Assembly (NCBI GenBank): GCA_030038235.1
Contig: JASHPE010000080.1
Location: 1 to 55,204, forward strand
DNA: 55,204 nt
Source of the DNA: Terriglobia bacterium
Lineage (GTDB): Bacteria > Acidobacteriota > Terriglobia > UBA7540
Direction: 5' to 3'
Both the position numbers and the translations under genes were made by a program. Position 1 is the first letter of the stretch, and each line of letters opens with the position of its first letter. Below are positions 1 to 8,599 of the stretch, one piece after another. Under the pieces are notes generated by a model. The model had not been told where the DNA came from. It was given only the letters and a program-made list of their open reading frames with translations, and ran no database searches.

Positions 1-1191
1 GAAACGATCAAAGCGTGGACGCCCAACAGCCTGTTCTAGGCTTTGAAGGAACAAAGCGCCTTTCACGTAGGGGATGCTGGTTACCGCTTCGTCCGGGTTC
101 TTTCCCGTTAGATCGATCTCGAGCAGTTGTTCACGCTCTTCCAATTTCGACAATTCCTCCTCCAAGTCACGAAGGCCCAGCACTTGTTCCACCTCGACTC
201 GATCCCTTCCATAGAGCTCCTCCTGGATTCGGTGCTCGATATAGGTGGTGAAGCCCTCATTGAGCCAAAACCCTTCCCAATTCGCCGTCGTCACGAGGTT
301 TCCCGACCAGGAGTGAGCGAGTTCGTGGGCGATCAGCGAAACCAGGCTCCGGTCTCCGGTGATAACCGCCGGTGTCAGGAAAGTGAGCCTTGGATTCTCC
401 ATGCCGCCATAGGGAAAGCTGGGCGGCAACACCAGAAGATCGTAGCGCCACCAGCGATAGGTGCCGCATAGGCGCTCAGCGGCCTCAATCATCTCCTCAG
501 TATTGGCGAACTCGTGCTGGGCCTGACGAATGAGCGATGGTTCCGCATAAACACCCGTGCGATCGCGCGTTTCCTGAAAGTCCAGCCGCCCAATCGCCAG
601 CGCGATGAGGTAAGGCGGTATGGGATGCTCCATGCGGAATTCATAAAAACCCTCGTGCGCCGACCTGGGGTTTGCCAACGCGCTCATTAGGGCCATCATG
701 TCGCGGGGAGGGCGCACAACGGCAGAATAGGTCACTCTGACGGCCGGAGTGTCTTGCAGCGGTATCCAACTGCGCGCGTGTATCGACTGAGACTGGCTGT
801 AAAGAAAGGGGAACAGCCGCGAAGATGTTTGCGCGGGTTCGAGCCATTGCAGACCGCTGGCATCGGGGGCAGTCGAGTAGTTGACCCTGATCTGGGTCGC
901 GCTCCGGGGAGCCCTGATGATGAGCGGCTGCCCCAGCACCGGATCCGCGTCGCCGAGTTCGTGCTGAGCAAAGAGATAGCGGCTGGCATCAGAAGAGAAG
1001 CTGACCTCGCGGATCCGAAGTCGCTGCGTGTCAAGAATAACGGGGGCATCAGGCCAGTCGTCGGATCGCTGAATGTCCAGGGTAGCGACGCAGTCCACGG
1101 TTCGCGTCTCGAACCTGGGAGTGAGATACAAGTGAACGTGAGTAACCCGGACTTTATCTGGTTCGGAAAAGGAATGCGAAGAAGCTCTCAA
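1..1191 (-). CDS. M1 family aminopeptidase (leukotriene A4 hydrolase-like), cut by left edge
   Basis: Translated directly from the minus strand; the frame is open from about 1230 to the window edge. The zinc site is complete: HELAHSWSG (codons 301-327), followed 18 residues later by the second glutamate in WLNEGFTTYIE (codon 256-258), giving the classical HEXXH-X18-E of gluzincin aminopeptidases. Upstream, HSFSEPDKVRVTHVHL resembles the start of the LTA4H-type N-terminal beta domain. The family removes N-terminal residues from peptides. The C-terminal part lies outside the window. No signal peptide is visible. No ATG precedes the conserved N-terminus; the in-frame stop is at 1231-1233, so a TTG at 1189-1191 or another non-ATG codon just upstream is the likely start. 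Family assignment is secure, the exact start is not. Confidence 0.88.
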   Translation of the reverse strand, partial: MRASSHSFSEPDKVRVTHVHLYLTPRFETRTVDCVATLDIQRSDDWPDAPVILDTQRLRIREVSFSSDASRYLFAQHELGDADPVLGQPLIIRAPRSATQIRVNYSTAPDASGLQWLEPAQTSSRLFPFLYSQSQSIHARSWIPLQDTPAVRVTYSAVVRPPRDMMALMSALANPRSAHEGFYEFRMEHPIPPYLIALAIGRLDFQETRDRTGVYAEPSLIRQAQHEFANTEEMIEAAERLCGTYRWWRYDLLVLPPSFPYGGMENPRLTFLTPAVITGDRSLVSLIAHELAHSWSGNLVTTANWEGFWLNEGFTTYIEHRIQEELYGRDRVEVEQVLGLRDLEEELSKLEEREQLLEIDLTGKNPDEAVTSIPYVKGALFLQSLEQAVGRPRFDRF

Positions 1192-1233
1192 AATCTGACT
1201 CCGTGGCAGCGCTCTGGACTCCCGATCCGCCTA

Positions 1234-1653
1234 AGTGGCTGTTGCCGGGTCGGAGCCCACTTCAGAATAGCACAAGCAGCGTGGGCAGCAGCAGGCTGCA
1301 AGCCTCGTAATTTCAGCTTGTTATCCGTGTCAGCATCACCATTGATATCGGCACGCACGGGATTAACCTTTGATGTCGCGATTCTAGCCGACAGTGCCGC
1401 CGCCTTCACAAAGCGAAGCGCAGAACGAAGAGCTTGCCCTTCCTTGTCTTTTGTTGTCCGCGCTGGTAGTATCCACACAACGAAGCCGGACCGCTGGTTG
1501 AACGTCCGTTAAGTAGCCGTTGAACCCGGCGCTTGAGTCATTTTGCCCGCCTCGGCTGGCGAAGGCGATGGCGAACCGTAGCGGGGAATGAGCAGCTTTT
1601 GGACGTGTTGCGTATCCGAAATGAGCCAGGCTTGAAAAGGAGGAGAAGCCATA
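1234..1653. other. Intergenic region, no gene supported
   Basis: About 420 bases between the divergently oriented M1 peptidase and the next plus-strand gene. Short frames exist on both strands but none has recognisable protein features. The stretch must hold promoters for both flanking genes; the only clear element is the strong Shine-Dalgarno AAAAGGAGGAG just before 1654. Confidence 0.4.
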
Positions 1654-2871
1654 ATGCCGAAGATACTTGGGGCCCAGATCGGCGGCCGACGGGAACCTCC
1701 GAACCATGACAAACTGGAAAGGGGTGCGACACCAAGGCTCTATGCCACGGGGTTTGCTCTGGTGGGAGTGCTTCTCATCGTCGCTACCTTTTACCTTGAC
1801 GAGCATTACCACCCCAACCCCAAGGCCCTTCTCGGGTGGGGTCTGCTGAAACTCATCGATGAGACAGGCATTGCACTAATTCTGCTGGGACTTGTTGTGA
1901 TCGTCCTGGAATTTCGGGATTGGAAGGAATACTTCCAGGACCAAATTGCCAACACGATTGTGAAGAAGGAGTATCTGAGGACGCTGGGTAACGAGGCCCT
2001 GATCAGCCTCCAGACCGATACTTTGAAGGCCTTCTTCAAAATCGACGATATCGATCGCAAGGACGGCTTTCTTCAGTTCTTTCATTCGCGCATCCATGGG
2101 TACATCGGTAGTCCTTACCGCGAGGACGCGCGCGACTTGGTGAGCATCAAGCATCTGCCCGGGAATCCGGACAGGGTGGAGATCGAGGAAGCGCTCTCGT
2201 ACCGATGCCGGAAGGTCGGCGGGCGGATCCAGGACGACGTAAAGTGGGAGGACTCGGCCGAAACCGAGATCAAATTGCTCGACTATTCCGTTGAACTTCG
2301 GGAGCCCGCTAGCGCCTCCAATCAATTCAGGGAAAAACGTGAGGTCTTTAACAACAACACTGCTTCCTCCCACCGGTTTGTTCCGCGCGGCGATCAGGGC
2401 TTTCGGCTGCTTCTGCGGGACTACGACGGGGTTGACGGTCTGTATGTGAAGGTCCACGTTCACTACACGATGCCCGTCAGTTGGCCCATGGTCTGGACGA
2501 TGTCGCATCCCACGAAGGGAGCCACCGCAAACATAAACCATCCGGACGATCTGCGGTTGCTTCCGAACTTCTTCGGCATGAAGGAAAGCGAGGTTAGCCA
2601 GGAACACCAGCCCGGCGTGTATCAAGCGGGTTACGACTCCTGGCTGCTGCCCGACACGGGCTTCTGTTTTCAATTGATCAAACCCGAGATGGCGACCCAG
2701 GCAGCCAAGAACCTCCCCGCTCCTGTGGCGGCCAAGGCAGCCCCGGTACAACATGAGCCTGCCGAGACAAATCCGGGCCGGGAGCCGGCGAAATTGGAGG
2801 TGCTGCCAGGCGCCACGCAAACCGAACCGAAGGCTTCCGGACCTCAAGTCCCTGCGCCGACGACATCCTAG
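1654..2871 (+). CDS. Hypothetical two-TM membrane protein
   Basis: 405 residues, not recognised. The ATG follows a very strong ribosome-binding site (AAAAGGAGGAG), which supports the start. Two hydrophobic segments near the N-terminus (about residues 30-47, FALVGVLLIVATF, and 65-85, IALILLGLVVIVLEF) are joined by a short acidic/His loop, placing the remaining 320 residues on one side, most likely the cytoplasm. The middle has a mixed charged fold with no motif I can name. The last 60 residues are Pro/Ala-rich, low-complexity and probably disordered. It stands alone between the M1 peptidase and mqnA and converges with mqnA. It may be a membrane-tethered sensor or scaffold, but that is a guess. 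Confidence 0.72.
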   Translation: MPKILGAQIGGRREPPNHDKLERGATPRLYATGFALVGVLLIVATFYLDEHYHPNPKALLGWGLLKLIDETGIALILLGLVVIVLEFRDWKEYFQDQIANTIVKKEYLRTLGNEALISLQTDTLKAFFKIDDIDRKDGFLQFFHSRIHGYIGSPYREDARDLVSIKHLPGNPDRVEIEEALSYRCRKVGGRIQDDVKWEDSAETEIKLLDYSVELREPASASNQFREKREVFNNNTASSHRFVPRGDQGFRLLLRDYDGVDGLYVKVHVHYTMPVSWPMVWTMSHPTKGATANINHPDDLRLLPNFFGMKESEVSQEHQPGVYQAGYDSWLLPDTGFCFQLIKPEMATQAAKNLPAPVAAKAAPVQHEPAETNPGREPAKLEVLPGATQTEPKASGPQVPAPTTS

Positions 2872-2920
2872 ACCTGCCAACGAAACGGTCTGCGCGAGGC
2901 GGCTAAGCTGAAGGCCGTCC

Positions 2921-3709
2921 TTAAAAATCGAGGTTCCTGACCGCAGGTGTGGCGCCCACTTCACGCGCCAGCCGGTAGAAGAGCTGTAAGCCCTCGAGAT
3001 TTTCCTCGTCAAGCGTGTAGTCGATATTCTCCGTCAGATAGACCTTCACCGCGTCAGCCGTCAGACCCAGGCGTGGAGCCCACTCGGCGGCGATATCCTC
3101 GACGTGCGCCAGGCCTTCGTCGCGTGAATCTCGGAAGTCGCGAGTCAACGACTTGGGATCGAGCGCCGGACCGGGCCGGTAAGCCCACACCGCGAAGACG
3201 AACGGCAATCCCGTGAAGCGCCGCCATTCCTCCGCCAGATCATAGACGCGGGCGTTGCCGCTGTAGACGAGAGCCGGATCGCCGATCAGCAGGGCGGCGT
3301 CGGACGCGCGCAGCATCGCCTCAGGGTCGGGACTCGCCGGGCGCGTCGCTACGTCGAGCCGATAGAACTTCCGCAGCAGCACTTCCACCAGCGCCGCCGA
3401 GGTTCGCGACGACGTGTCGAGCGCCACGGTCCGAACCTGCTCGATGGGAATTCGCGTCAGCAGCAGCACACTGCGCACCCGCTTCTTCGAGGCGATACTG
3501 ATGCCGGGCAGCAACTTCAGATCATCGATGCGCTGGTACTCGATCGAGGGAATGATGCCGACATCGGCGCGGCCGGCGCGCAAATGATCGGCACAACAGG
3601 CCGGGGTGGTGAACGACAGATCGAAACGGTCGCCGTAGCTGCCGTGAATCATGCCCCAGACGAGCGGCGCCGTGTTGAGGTACTGCACTACAGATACTCT
3701 GGGCCTCAT
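2921..3709 (-). CDS. mqnA: Chorismate dehydratase MqnA (futalosine menaquinone pathway)
   Basis: About 262 residues from the start chosen here. The protein begins RVSVVQYLNTAPLVWGM, the typical MqnA opening, and continues with GRADVGIIPSIEYQRI and ALLIGDPALVY, which line the ligand cleft of this periplasmic-binding-protein-like enzyme. MqnA dehydrates chorismate to 3-enolpyruvylbenzoate, the first dedicated step of the futalosine route. No signal peptide, so cytoplasmic as expected. An upstream in-frame start at 3760 would add 17 residues that do not look like the family; the ATG at 3709 is preferred. Other pathway genes (ubiX, mqnP, mqnE) lie about 9-12 kb away on the other strand, so the pathway is split here. 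Confidence 0.93.
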   Translation of the reverse strand: MRPRVSVVQYLNTAPLVWGMIHGSYGDRFDLSFTTPACCADHLRAGRADVGIIPSIEYQRIDDLKLLPGISIASKKRVRSVLLLTRIPIEQVRTVALDTSSRTSAALVEVLLRKFYRLDVATRPASPDPEAMLRASDAALLIGDPALVYSGNARVYDLAEEWRRFTGLPFVFAVWAYRPGPALDPKSLTRDFRDSRDEGLAHVEDIAAEWAPRLGLTADAVKVYLTENIDYTLDEENLEGLQLFYRLAREVGATPAVRNLDF

Positions 3710-3839
3710 AGATGCGGGAATCGCGCCTCTCGGGGTTGTGCGAGATCCAAATTGTACCATGTTGGATCACCGTGGCTGCGGGGCATGCTAAATTGGCTGA
3801 TATGCCGTTCGAAATCAGCATGGATGGAACCACTACACA

Positions 3840-5771
3840 ATGACGATTCGCAATCGTTCGGACCGGGGGATTTCGCGGACCCCAGGATTACCCGCGCGGC
3901 AATTGCCGTTGTGGCTGGCGCTTGCCGCCGCTCTCGCGATCGCAGCGCAGGCGAACGCCGCCGCGCAGGCCACGCGAGCGCAGTCGACGCTTCAGCTTTC
4001 ATATCAACTCCGCATCGAGCAGCCCAGTGAGCATCTGGCCGAAGTCGAGATCGACGCGCGTGGAGTCAGTTCTCCCGCGCTCGACTTCGTGATGCCGGCC
4101 TGGTCGCCGGGACGCTACGCAATCTACGATTTCGCCAAGAACGTGCAGGAGTTCGCGGCCACGGGCACCGATGGACATCCGCTGGCGTGGTCGCAGCCTG
4201 ACAAAGAAACGTGGCGCGTCGAAACCGGCGGCGCCGCGGAAGTGCATGCGCACTACAAAGTGTTCGGCAACGACCTCAACGGTTCGTTCTCGCAGATCGA
4301 CAGCACGCACGCCAACCTGAATGGCGCCTCGATCTTCATGTATATCGCTGACCACAAGCCCGACCCCATTCATCTCGACATCACGGCGCCCGAGGGATGG
4401 AAGGTGGTGAGCGGCTACTCGCCCGATCCGGCCGAACGCAGCGTTCAGGCTGCCAACTATGATCGCCTTATCGATACGCCGCTTGAAATAAGCCCCAGCG
4501 TCACCTGGGAACAATTCACCGACCACGGCAAGACTTTCCGCGTGGCCGTGCACGACTATGGCACTGACGAGGACCAGCGCGCGGCGCTGGTGAGGAAACT
4601 CGCCGATGGCGTGCACAAGATCGTGGCCGTCTACATGACGATGATGCCCGCGCCCGACTTCGATCACTACACGTTCCTCTTCCACTTCGCGCCCGAAATC
4701 GCGGCGGGTGACGGCATGGAGCATCTGAATTCCACGCAAATCATCATCAGCCAGCTTCTCTCCGACGACGGTATCGACGAAGCGCTGACCGATGCTGCCC
4801 ACGAGTTCTTCCACACCTGGAACGTGAAGCGATTGCGGCCCGCCGCGCTCGGACCGTTCGACTACACCAGGGAGGACTACACCGAGTCTCTGTGGTTCGC
4901 CGAAGGCGTCACCAGCTATTACTCTTACGTGACTCTGCGACGCGCGGGAATCTGGAGCGAGGCGGATTTTCGCAAGCGGCTGAGCGGCGAGATCCAGACG
5001 CTCGAATCGGAGCCCGGCCGCAAATTGATGTCTGCCGAAAGCTCGAGCTTCCACGCCTGGTTTTACGATCGGTCGCCGCAGATGCAGGAAACAAACTTCG
5101 CCAACACCACCATCTCCTACTACAACAAGGGTGCGATCCTCGGCGCGTTGCTCGACGTGGAGATTCGCGCCCGCACGGGCGGCCACAAATCCCTGGACGA
5201 CGTGATGCGGCTGATGTATCAGCGATTTTACGGCGCGCCCGGCGCCACCTACTATCTGCCGGGCCGCGGCTACGAGGAGAGTGACATTCTGAGCGCTTTG
5301 AACGAGGTGAGCGGGAGCGATTTCAGCGACTTCTTCCGGCGTTATATCCAGGGGACCGATCCCCTGCCCTACGCCGAGACGCTGGCCAAGGCGGGCCTGC
5401 AGTTGAAGTCCGGCGCAGAGGACTCAGAGCCTAGCCTCGGAATCCAGTACCGGCCCGCGAACACAGGCATCCTGATCACTTCGGTGCGTCCCGGAGGCGC
5501 CGCCGATCGCGCCGGGTTGGGTCGCGACGACCTGCTGGTCGCCGTCGACAACTTTTCGCTCGCCACCGAATCGCTTGCCGACCGGCTGAAGATCTACCCG
5601 CCGGGCGCCGAGGTGCCCTTCACTGTGCAGCGTCATGCCGATCGCGAGATCGTCACCGTGAAACTCGATCCACCGCGGCGCGACGATTACAGCATCGACG
5701 ATCTCCCGGATGCCACGCCGGAACAGGCAGCTCTGAGGCGGGCGTGGTTAGCGGGACCAGGCACGCCTTAG
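3840..5771 (+). CDS. M61 family glycyl aminopeptidase with C-terminal PDZ domain
   Basis: 643 residues. A signal peptide is visible (hydrophobic LPLWLALAAALAIAAQANA, residues 24-42), so the protein is exported. The M61 beta-rich N-terminal domain is followed by the zinc motif HEFFHTWNVKR (H321-H325) and the downstream glutamate in LWFAEGVTSYYS. A PDZ domain occupies about residues 530-610 (LGIQYRPANTGILITSVRPGG...AGLGRDDLLVAVD). Family members release N-terminal glycine/alanine from peptides. Divergent from mqnA with about 130 bases between. Its 3' end overlaps the convergent dedA-like gene by 24 bases. No odd features. Confidence 0.93.
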   Translation: MTIRNRSDRGISRTPGLPARQLPLWLALAAALAIAAQANAAAQATRAQSTLQLSYQLRIEQPSEHLAEVEIDARGVSSPALDFVMPAWSPGRYAIYDFAKNVQEFAATGTDGHPLAWSQPDKETWRVETGGAAEVHAHYKVFGNDLNGSFSQIDSTHANLNGASIFMYIADHKPDPIHLDITAPEGWKVVSGYSPDPAERSVQAANYDRLIDTPLEISPSVTWEQFTDHGKTFRVAVHDYGTDEDQRAALVRKLADGVHKIVAVYMTMMPAPDFDHYTFLFHFAPEIAAGDGMEHLNSTQIIISQLLSDDGIDEALTDAAHEFFHTWNVKRLRPAALGPFDYTREDYTESLWFAEGVTSYYSYVTLRRAGIWSEADFRKRLSGEIQTLESEPGRKLMSAESSSFHAWFYDRSPQMQETNFANTTISYYNKGAILGALLDVEIRARTGGHKSLDDVMRLMYQRFYGAPGATYYLPGRGYEESDILSALNEVSGSDFSDFFRRYIQGTDPLPYAETLAKAGLQLKSGAEDSEPSLGIQYRPANTGILITSVRPGGAADRAGLGRDDLLVAVDNFSLATESLADRLKIYPPGAEVPFTVQRHADREIVTVKLDPPRRDDYSIDDLPDATPEQAALRRAWLAGPGTP

Positions 5772-6359
5772 ACGCGCCCATAAAACCCAGACCAACGCCA
5801 CGGCAAGCACCGCGATCAGTAGGGCCAGGTCGAGATTGCGCGCGAAATGGACCAGCCGCTGCCAGCTCGATCCCAGAAGGTATCCGGCAATGCCCATCGT
5901 GGTTCCCCAGAGCACAGCGCCGGCGGCGTTGGCCAGCAGGAAATCGCGATATCGCATGCGGAATCCGCCCGCCAGCGGTCCGGCCAGAATACGCAGTCCG
6001 ATGATGAAGCGGGCTATGAAAACGGCCCACGCGCCATAGTAAAGCACGGCGCTCTCGGCCTGGTCGAATCGGCGCTCCCGCAGGAACACATGTCCACGCA
6101 TACGCCGCAGCAACTTGACGCCACCATAGTGCCCCACGAGGTACCCCAAGTTGTCGCCTACGATTGCGCCGGCGATGGCCAGCACGATCACCCATAGGAG
6201 ATGGAGCGTACCTTCGTGCGCCAGAAACCCGGCGAACAGGAGCACACTCTCGCCCGGCACGGGCAGACCCGCGTTCTCCAGCATCACGCCGCCGAACACG
6301 GCGCCGTATCCGTAGCGCGCGAAAAATCGAGTGAGGAACCGATAAACGATGTGGGCCAC
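5748..6359 (-). CDS. DedA family membrane protein (VTT domain)
   Basis: 203 residues with four to five hydrophobic segments. Hallmarks are ENAGLPVPGESVLLFAGFLA near residue 30, GDNLGYLVGHYGG, and FIARFIIGLRILAGPLAGG, the G-x3-R/F-x-P type signature of DedA proteins. DedA proteins act in the inner membrane and several are linked to undecaprenyl-phosphate or phospholipid flipping; the substrate here is not known. It is the last gene of a minus-strand operon (nucleoside hydrolase, DUF6265 protein, this gene), 31 bases after the DUF6265 gene, and converges with the M61 peptidase, overlapping it by 24 bases. Confidence 0.9.
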   Translation of the reverse strand: MAHIVYRFLTRFFARYGYGAVFGGVMLENAGLPVPGESVLLFAGFLAHEGTLHLLWVIVLAIAGAIVGDNLGYLVGHYGGVKLLRRMRGHVFLRERRFDQAESAVLYYGAWAVFIARFIIGLRILAGPLAGGFRMRYRDFLLANAAGAVLWGTTMGIAGYLLGSSWQRLVHFARNLDLALLIAVLAVALVWVLWARLRRAWSR

Positions 6360-6390
6360 GTGCGCTGGAAATGACGAATCCCGCCAGACT

Positions 6391-6957
6391 TCACTGGATC
6401 AGGGTGAAGGCGAATTGCTGTTTTCCTTTGTGCCCGCCGGCTTCGCGCTCGAGCGTCTCTGTCAGCTCCACCGGCGAGCTGCGGCGATAGGTAAGCGTCG
6501 AGGATTTGTCGGCGTTTACAAAGACCACTTGGCTCTCCGTGTAACTGTCCACCGTGAAGGTGAGGGGCGCAGTCTTGTCTTCCCAACCGCTAAGTCCCGG
6601 ATCAAAGTGCCGAAGGTGAAGCTCGGGCCCGCTGGGGCTGGCCTCGATGACCATCAACTCGTAAAACTGCACTTTGCCGTTCTCCATGTAGCGGAACATT
6701 CCCATCATCGTGTCTGCCGACGGCTGGCTCCATTCCTCGTCGAAAAGGCCACCCTGGATGCCCCCGCGCCAGCGTCCGGTGAGGAAGGCGAAGTCCTGAA
6801 CCAGCGGACCATTGACGATGGGCGCCGGATGCTGCGCCGTTGCCGGCCCCTCCACCTGCGCACGCGCAGGAAGCGCGGGCGCCAGGAGCAGACCGAGAGC
6901 TGCGCACGCCGTCAGAGTCAAGCGACGCGACAAGGAGGAAACGAGGGGTGATTTCAT
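6391..6957 (-). CDS. DUF6265-like secreted protein
   Basis: 188 residues from the ATG at 6957, which begins MKSPLVSSLSRRLTLTA; an upstream start at 6993 would add 12 residues and hide the signal peptide. The signal peptide runs through LTACAALGLLLAPALPARA. The mature part carries FAFLTGRWRG, EEWSQPSADTMMGMFRYM and ELHLRHFDPGLSGWEDK, the pattern I associate with DUF6265, a small lipocalin-like beta-barrel family of unknown function. Located 32 bases after the nucleoside hydrolase and 31 before the DedA gene, so probably co-transcribed. Function unknown. Confidence 0.8.
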   Translation of the reverse strand: MKSPLVSSLSRRLTLTACAALGLLLAPALPARAQVEGPATAQHPAPIVNGPLVQDFAFLTGRWRGGIQGGLFDEEWSQPSADTMMGMFRYMENGKVQFYELMVIEASPSGPELHLRHFDPGLSGWEDKTAPLTFTVDSYTESQVVFVNADKSSTLTYRRSSPVELTETLEREAGGHKGKQQFAFTLIQ

Positions 6958-6989
6958 AAGCGTCCGTCTCGCATTATAGCAAGTCAAGC

Positions 6990-8087
6990 TCACTTCCCGG
7001 CGATCCGCTCGAGAAACATGCTGATGAAGCGATCCGCATCCACGTCCACGGCGACCTTCGCGTTCGGGGTCACCGGATCGACCGCCTCAATCCACAGGCG
7101 GCCGTCGTGGGGAACGTTGCGTTCCACGGTGTTGGTGCGATTGCCAACGGTCTCGCCGCGCGTAAACTGCCCCCGCGTTTCGATGTCGACGCGCATCGCC
7201 TGCGTGGTCACGATCGTGGGATCGATCGCCACTCCGACGGCGAGCGGGTCGTACATCTGGACGCCCGTCGCGCCGTATTTCTCCGACAAGTCGATGAGGA
7301 ACTTGAGCACTCCGACCACGAAATCATTCTCCGGGCCGTGCGTCCGCTCCAGTTGCGCAATATGGGCGCGCGTCACCAGCGTCTTGTTGCCCACATCAAG
7401 CCCGACCATGGTGATCGGCCAGCCGGCGTTGAAGACGATCTGGGCCGCTTCGGGGTCGCCGTAGATGTTGGCCTCGGCGGCGGCGTTCACATTGCCGCCC
7501 GAAATCGATCCGCCCATGATCACCACCTCGCGCACCAATGGGACGATCGAAGGGTCTTTCGAGACCGCCAGCGCGATGTTGGTTTCGGGCCCGATGGGCA
7601 CCAGCGTGATCTCATGCGGGTGCTCGTGCACCATCTGGATGATGAGGTCGGGACCGAAGCGCGGGTCGGCCGTGCATTTCGAGGGCGGCAGCTCGATATT
7701 CGCGAAACCGTTTCGCCCGTGCCAGAACTCCGCCGTGACCAGTTTCTGATCGAGCGGATGCTGGGCGCCATGCGCCACAGGAACGTCGCAGCGCCCCGCA
7801 AGCGAGACCAGGCGCAGAGCATTGTCGAGACCCTGCGCAGCAGTGACGTTGCCGGGAACCACGGTGAGTGCCTGAACGTCCAGTTCCGGGGAATTGAGCG
7901 CCAGCAGGATCGCCATGGCGTCGTCCGTGCCGGGGTCGGTGTCGATAATCACTTTGCGCTGCGATGGCCTGGTCGACTGCAGCGCGGCACTCGCGCGTTC
8001 GGGCGCGACCAGGCAGGCGAAAAGCAAGGTCGCGAACAGCAGCGCTTCTCGAGACAGCAGGAAACTGGCAAATCGGCGAATCTTCAT
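6990..8087 (-). CDS. Inosine/uridine-preferring nucleoside hydrolase, exported
   Basis: 365 residues from the ATG at 8087. A signal peptide (FLLSREALLFATLLFACLVAPERASA) precedes VIIDTDPGTDDAMAILLAL, the calcium-binding DTDxGxDD motif that defines this family. Further support comes from PETNIALA, REVVIMGGS, NAAAEANIYGDPEAA and the C-terminal VGVAIDPTI. The enzyme hydrolyses the N-glycosidic bond of ribonucleosides; export suggests nucleoside scavenging. The reading frame stays open upstream of 8087 and merges with a decayed DUF2442 gene, so an annotation starting at a TTG at 8345 would be a false fusion. First gene of a three-gene minus-strand operon. Confidence 0.92.
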   Translation of the reverse strand: MKIRRFASFLLSREALLFATLLFACLVAPERASAALQSTRPSQRKVIIDTDPGTDDAMAILLALNSPELDVQALTVVPGNVTAAQGLDNALRLVSLAGRCDVPVAHGAQHPLDQKLVTAEFWHGRNGFANIELPPSKCTADPRFGPDLIIQMVHEHPHEITLVPIGPETNIALAVSKDPSIVPLVREVVIMGGSISGGNVNAAAEANIYGDPEAAQIVFNAGWPITMVGLDVGNKTLVTRAHIAQLERTHGPENDFVVGVLKFLIDLSEKYGATGVQMYDPLAVGVAIDPTIVTTQAMRVDIETRGQFTRGETVGNRTNTVERNVPHDGRLWIEAVDPVTPNAKVAVDVDADRFISMFLERIAGK

Positions 8088-8149
8088 GGACAAGATGCTA
8101 TCCGAGGGCTGATCCGAACTCAAACGGACGGAGCTTTGGGTGGTGCGCC

Positions 8150-8416
8150 AATTTGGCGGGCGAAGGCCGGCCGGCTGGGTGCCCGTGCGAGCGGCCTCGC
8201 GCGCGGCAGGCGCTCCCCGCAGCAGTCCTTCCGTGCTCAGATCCTCATCGATGTCCGGCCAATGAGTGCCGTAGCCTGCGCCGCTCACCTGCCAATTCTG
8301 GCGCTGCTCCGGCGTGGCATCGAGGAGCCTTGGGTACCAGGCCAAGGGCGCCGTGATCCTGCGCCCGTCGAAAAGGTCACCGCCAGCGTGGAGTCCGTGA
8401 CCCGAGCGTCTTTCAC
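8150..8416 (-). pseudogene. DUF2442 gene, frameshifted and lacking its own stop
   Basis: A GTG at 8416 overlaps the stop of the DUF4160 remnant and opens VKDARVTDSTLAVTF, a DUF2442-type start. One base appears to be missing near 8376-8382. In the next frame the family continues as DGRRITAPLAWYPRLLDA and HWPDIDEDLSTEGLLRG, very typical DUF2442 sequence. The frame then lacks a stop and runs into the nucleoside hydrolase. DUF2442 and DUF4160 genes are commonly adjacent and are suspected of being a toxin-antitoxin-like pair. Recognition of the family is from memory of its motif, so a profile search would settle it. Confidence 0.7.
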
Positions 8417-8538
8417 CCGCTCGCCCGGCTTAATTTCCGAAACTCCTCATTCCATTTCTCCAATAAGAGAGCTTCGTTGTCCCTGATTACAGTCTGAATG
8501 CGCCGCAGCTCCACGCTGCTGAATCCCAGGTTACCTGC
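8413..8538 (-). pseudogene. DUF4160 gene remnant (C-terminal 41 codons)
   Basis: On the minus strand, NLGFSSVELRRIQTVIRDNE followed by ALLLEKWNEEF and a TGA (8413-8415) matches the C-terminal end of DUF4160 proteins (pattern GFS..ELR.I...V..N...LLE.W...F). The N-terminal part, which normally carries a His-containing strand-rich domain, is absent: upstream sequence is the promoter region of the S53 peptidase. The stop overlaps the GTG of the DUF2442 gene, the usual arrangement for this pair. Confidence 0.6.
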
Positions 8539-8599
8539 ACAGGTGAAACGACAGGCAGCCTACCCTCACTACGAGCAAGAGACCCATTAGGAGGTTTCT

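Noticed and set aside
1188-1478. 96-codon minus-strand open frame upstream of the M1 peptidase
   Set aside because: No binding site or family resemblance, and it overlaps the likely start region of the peptidase in another frame.
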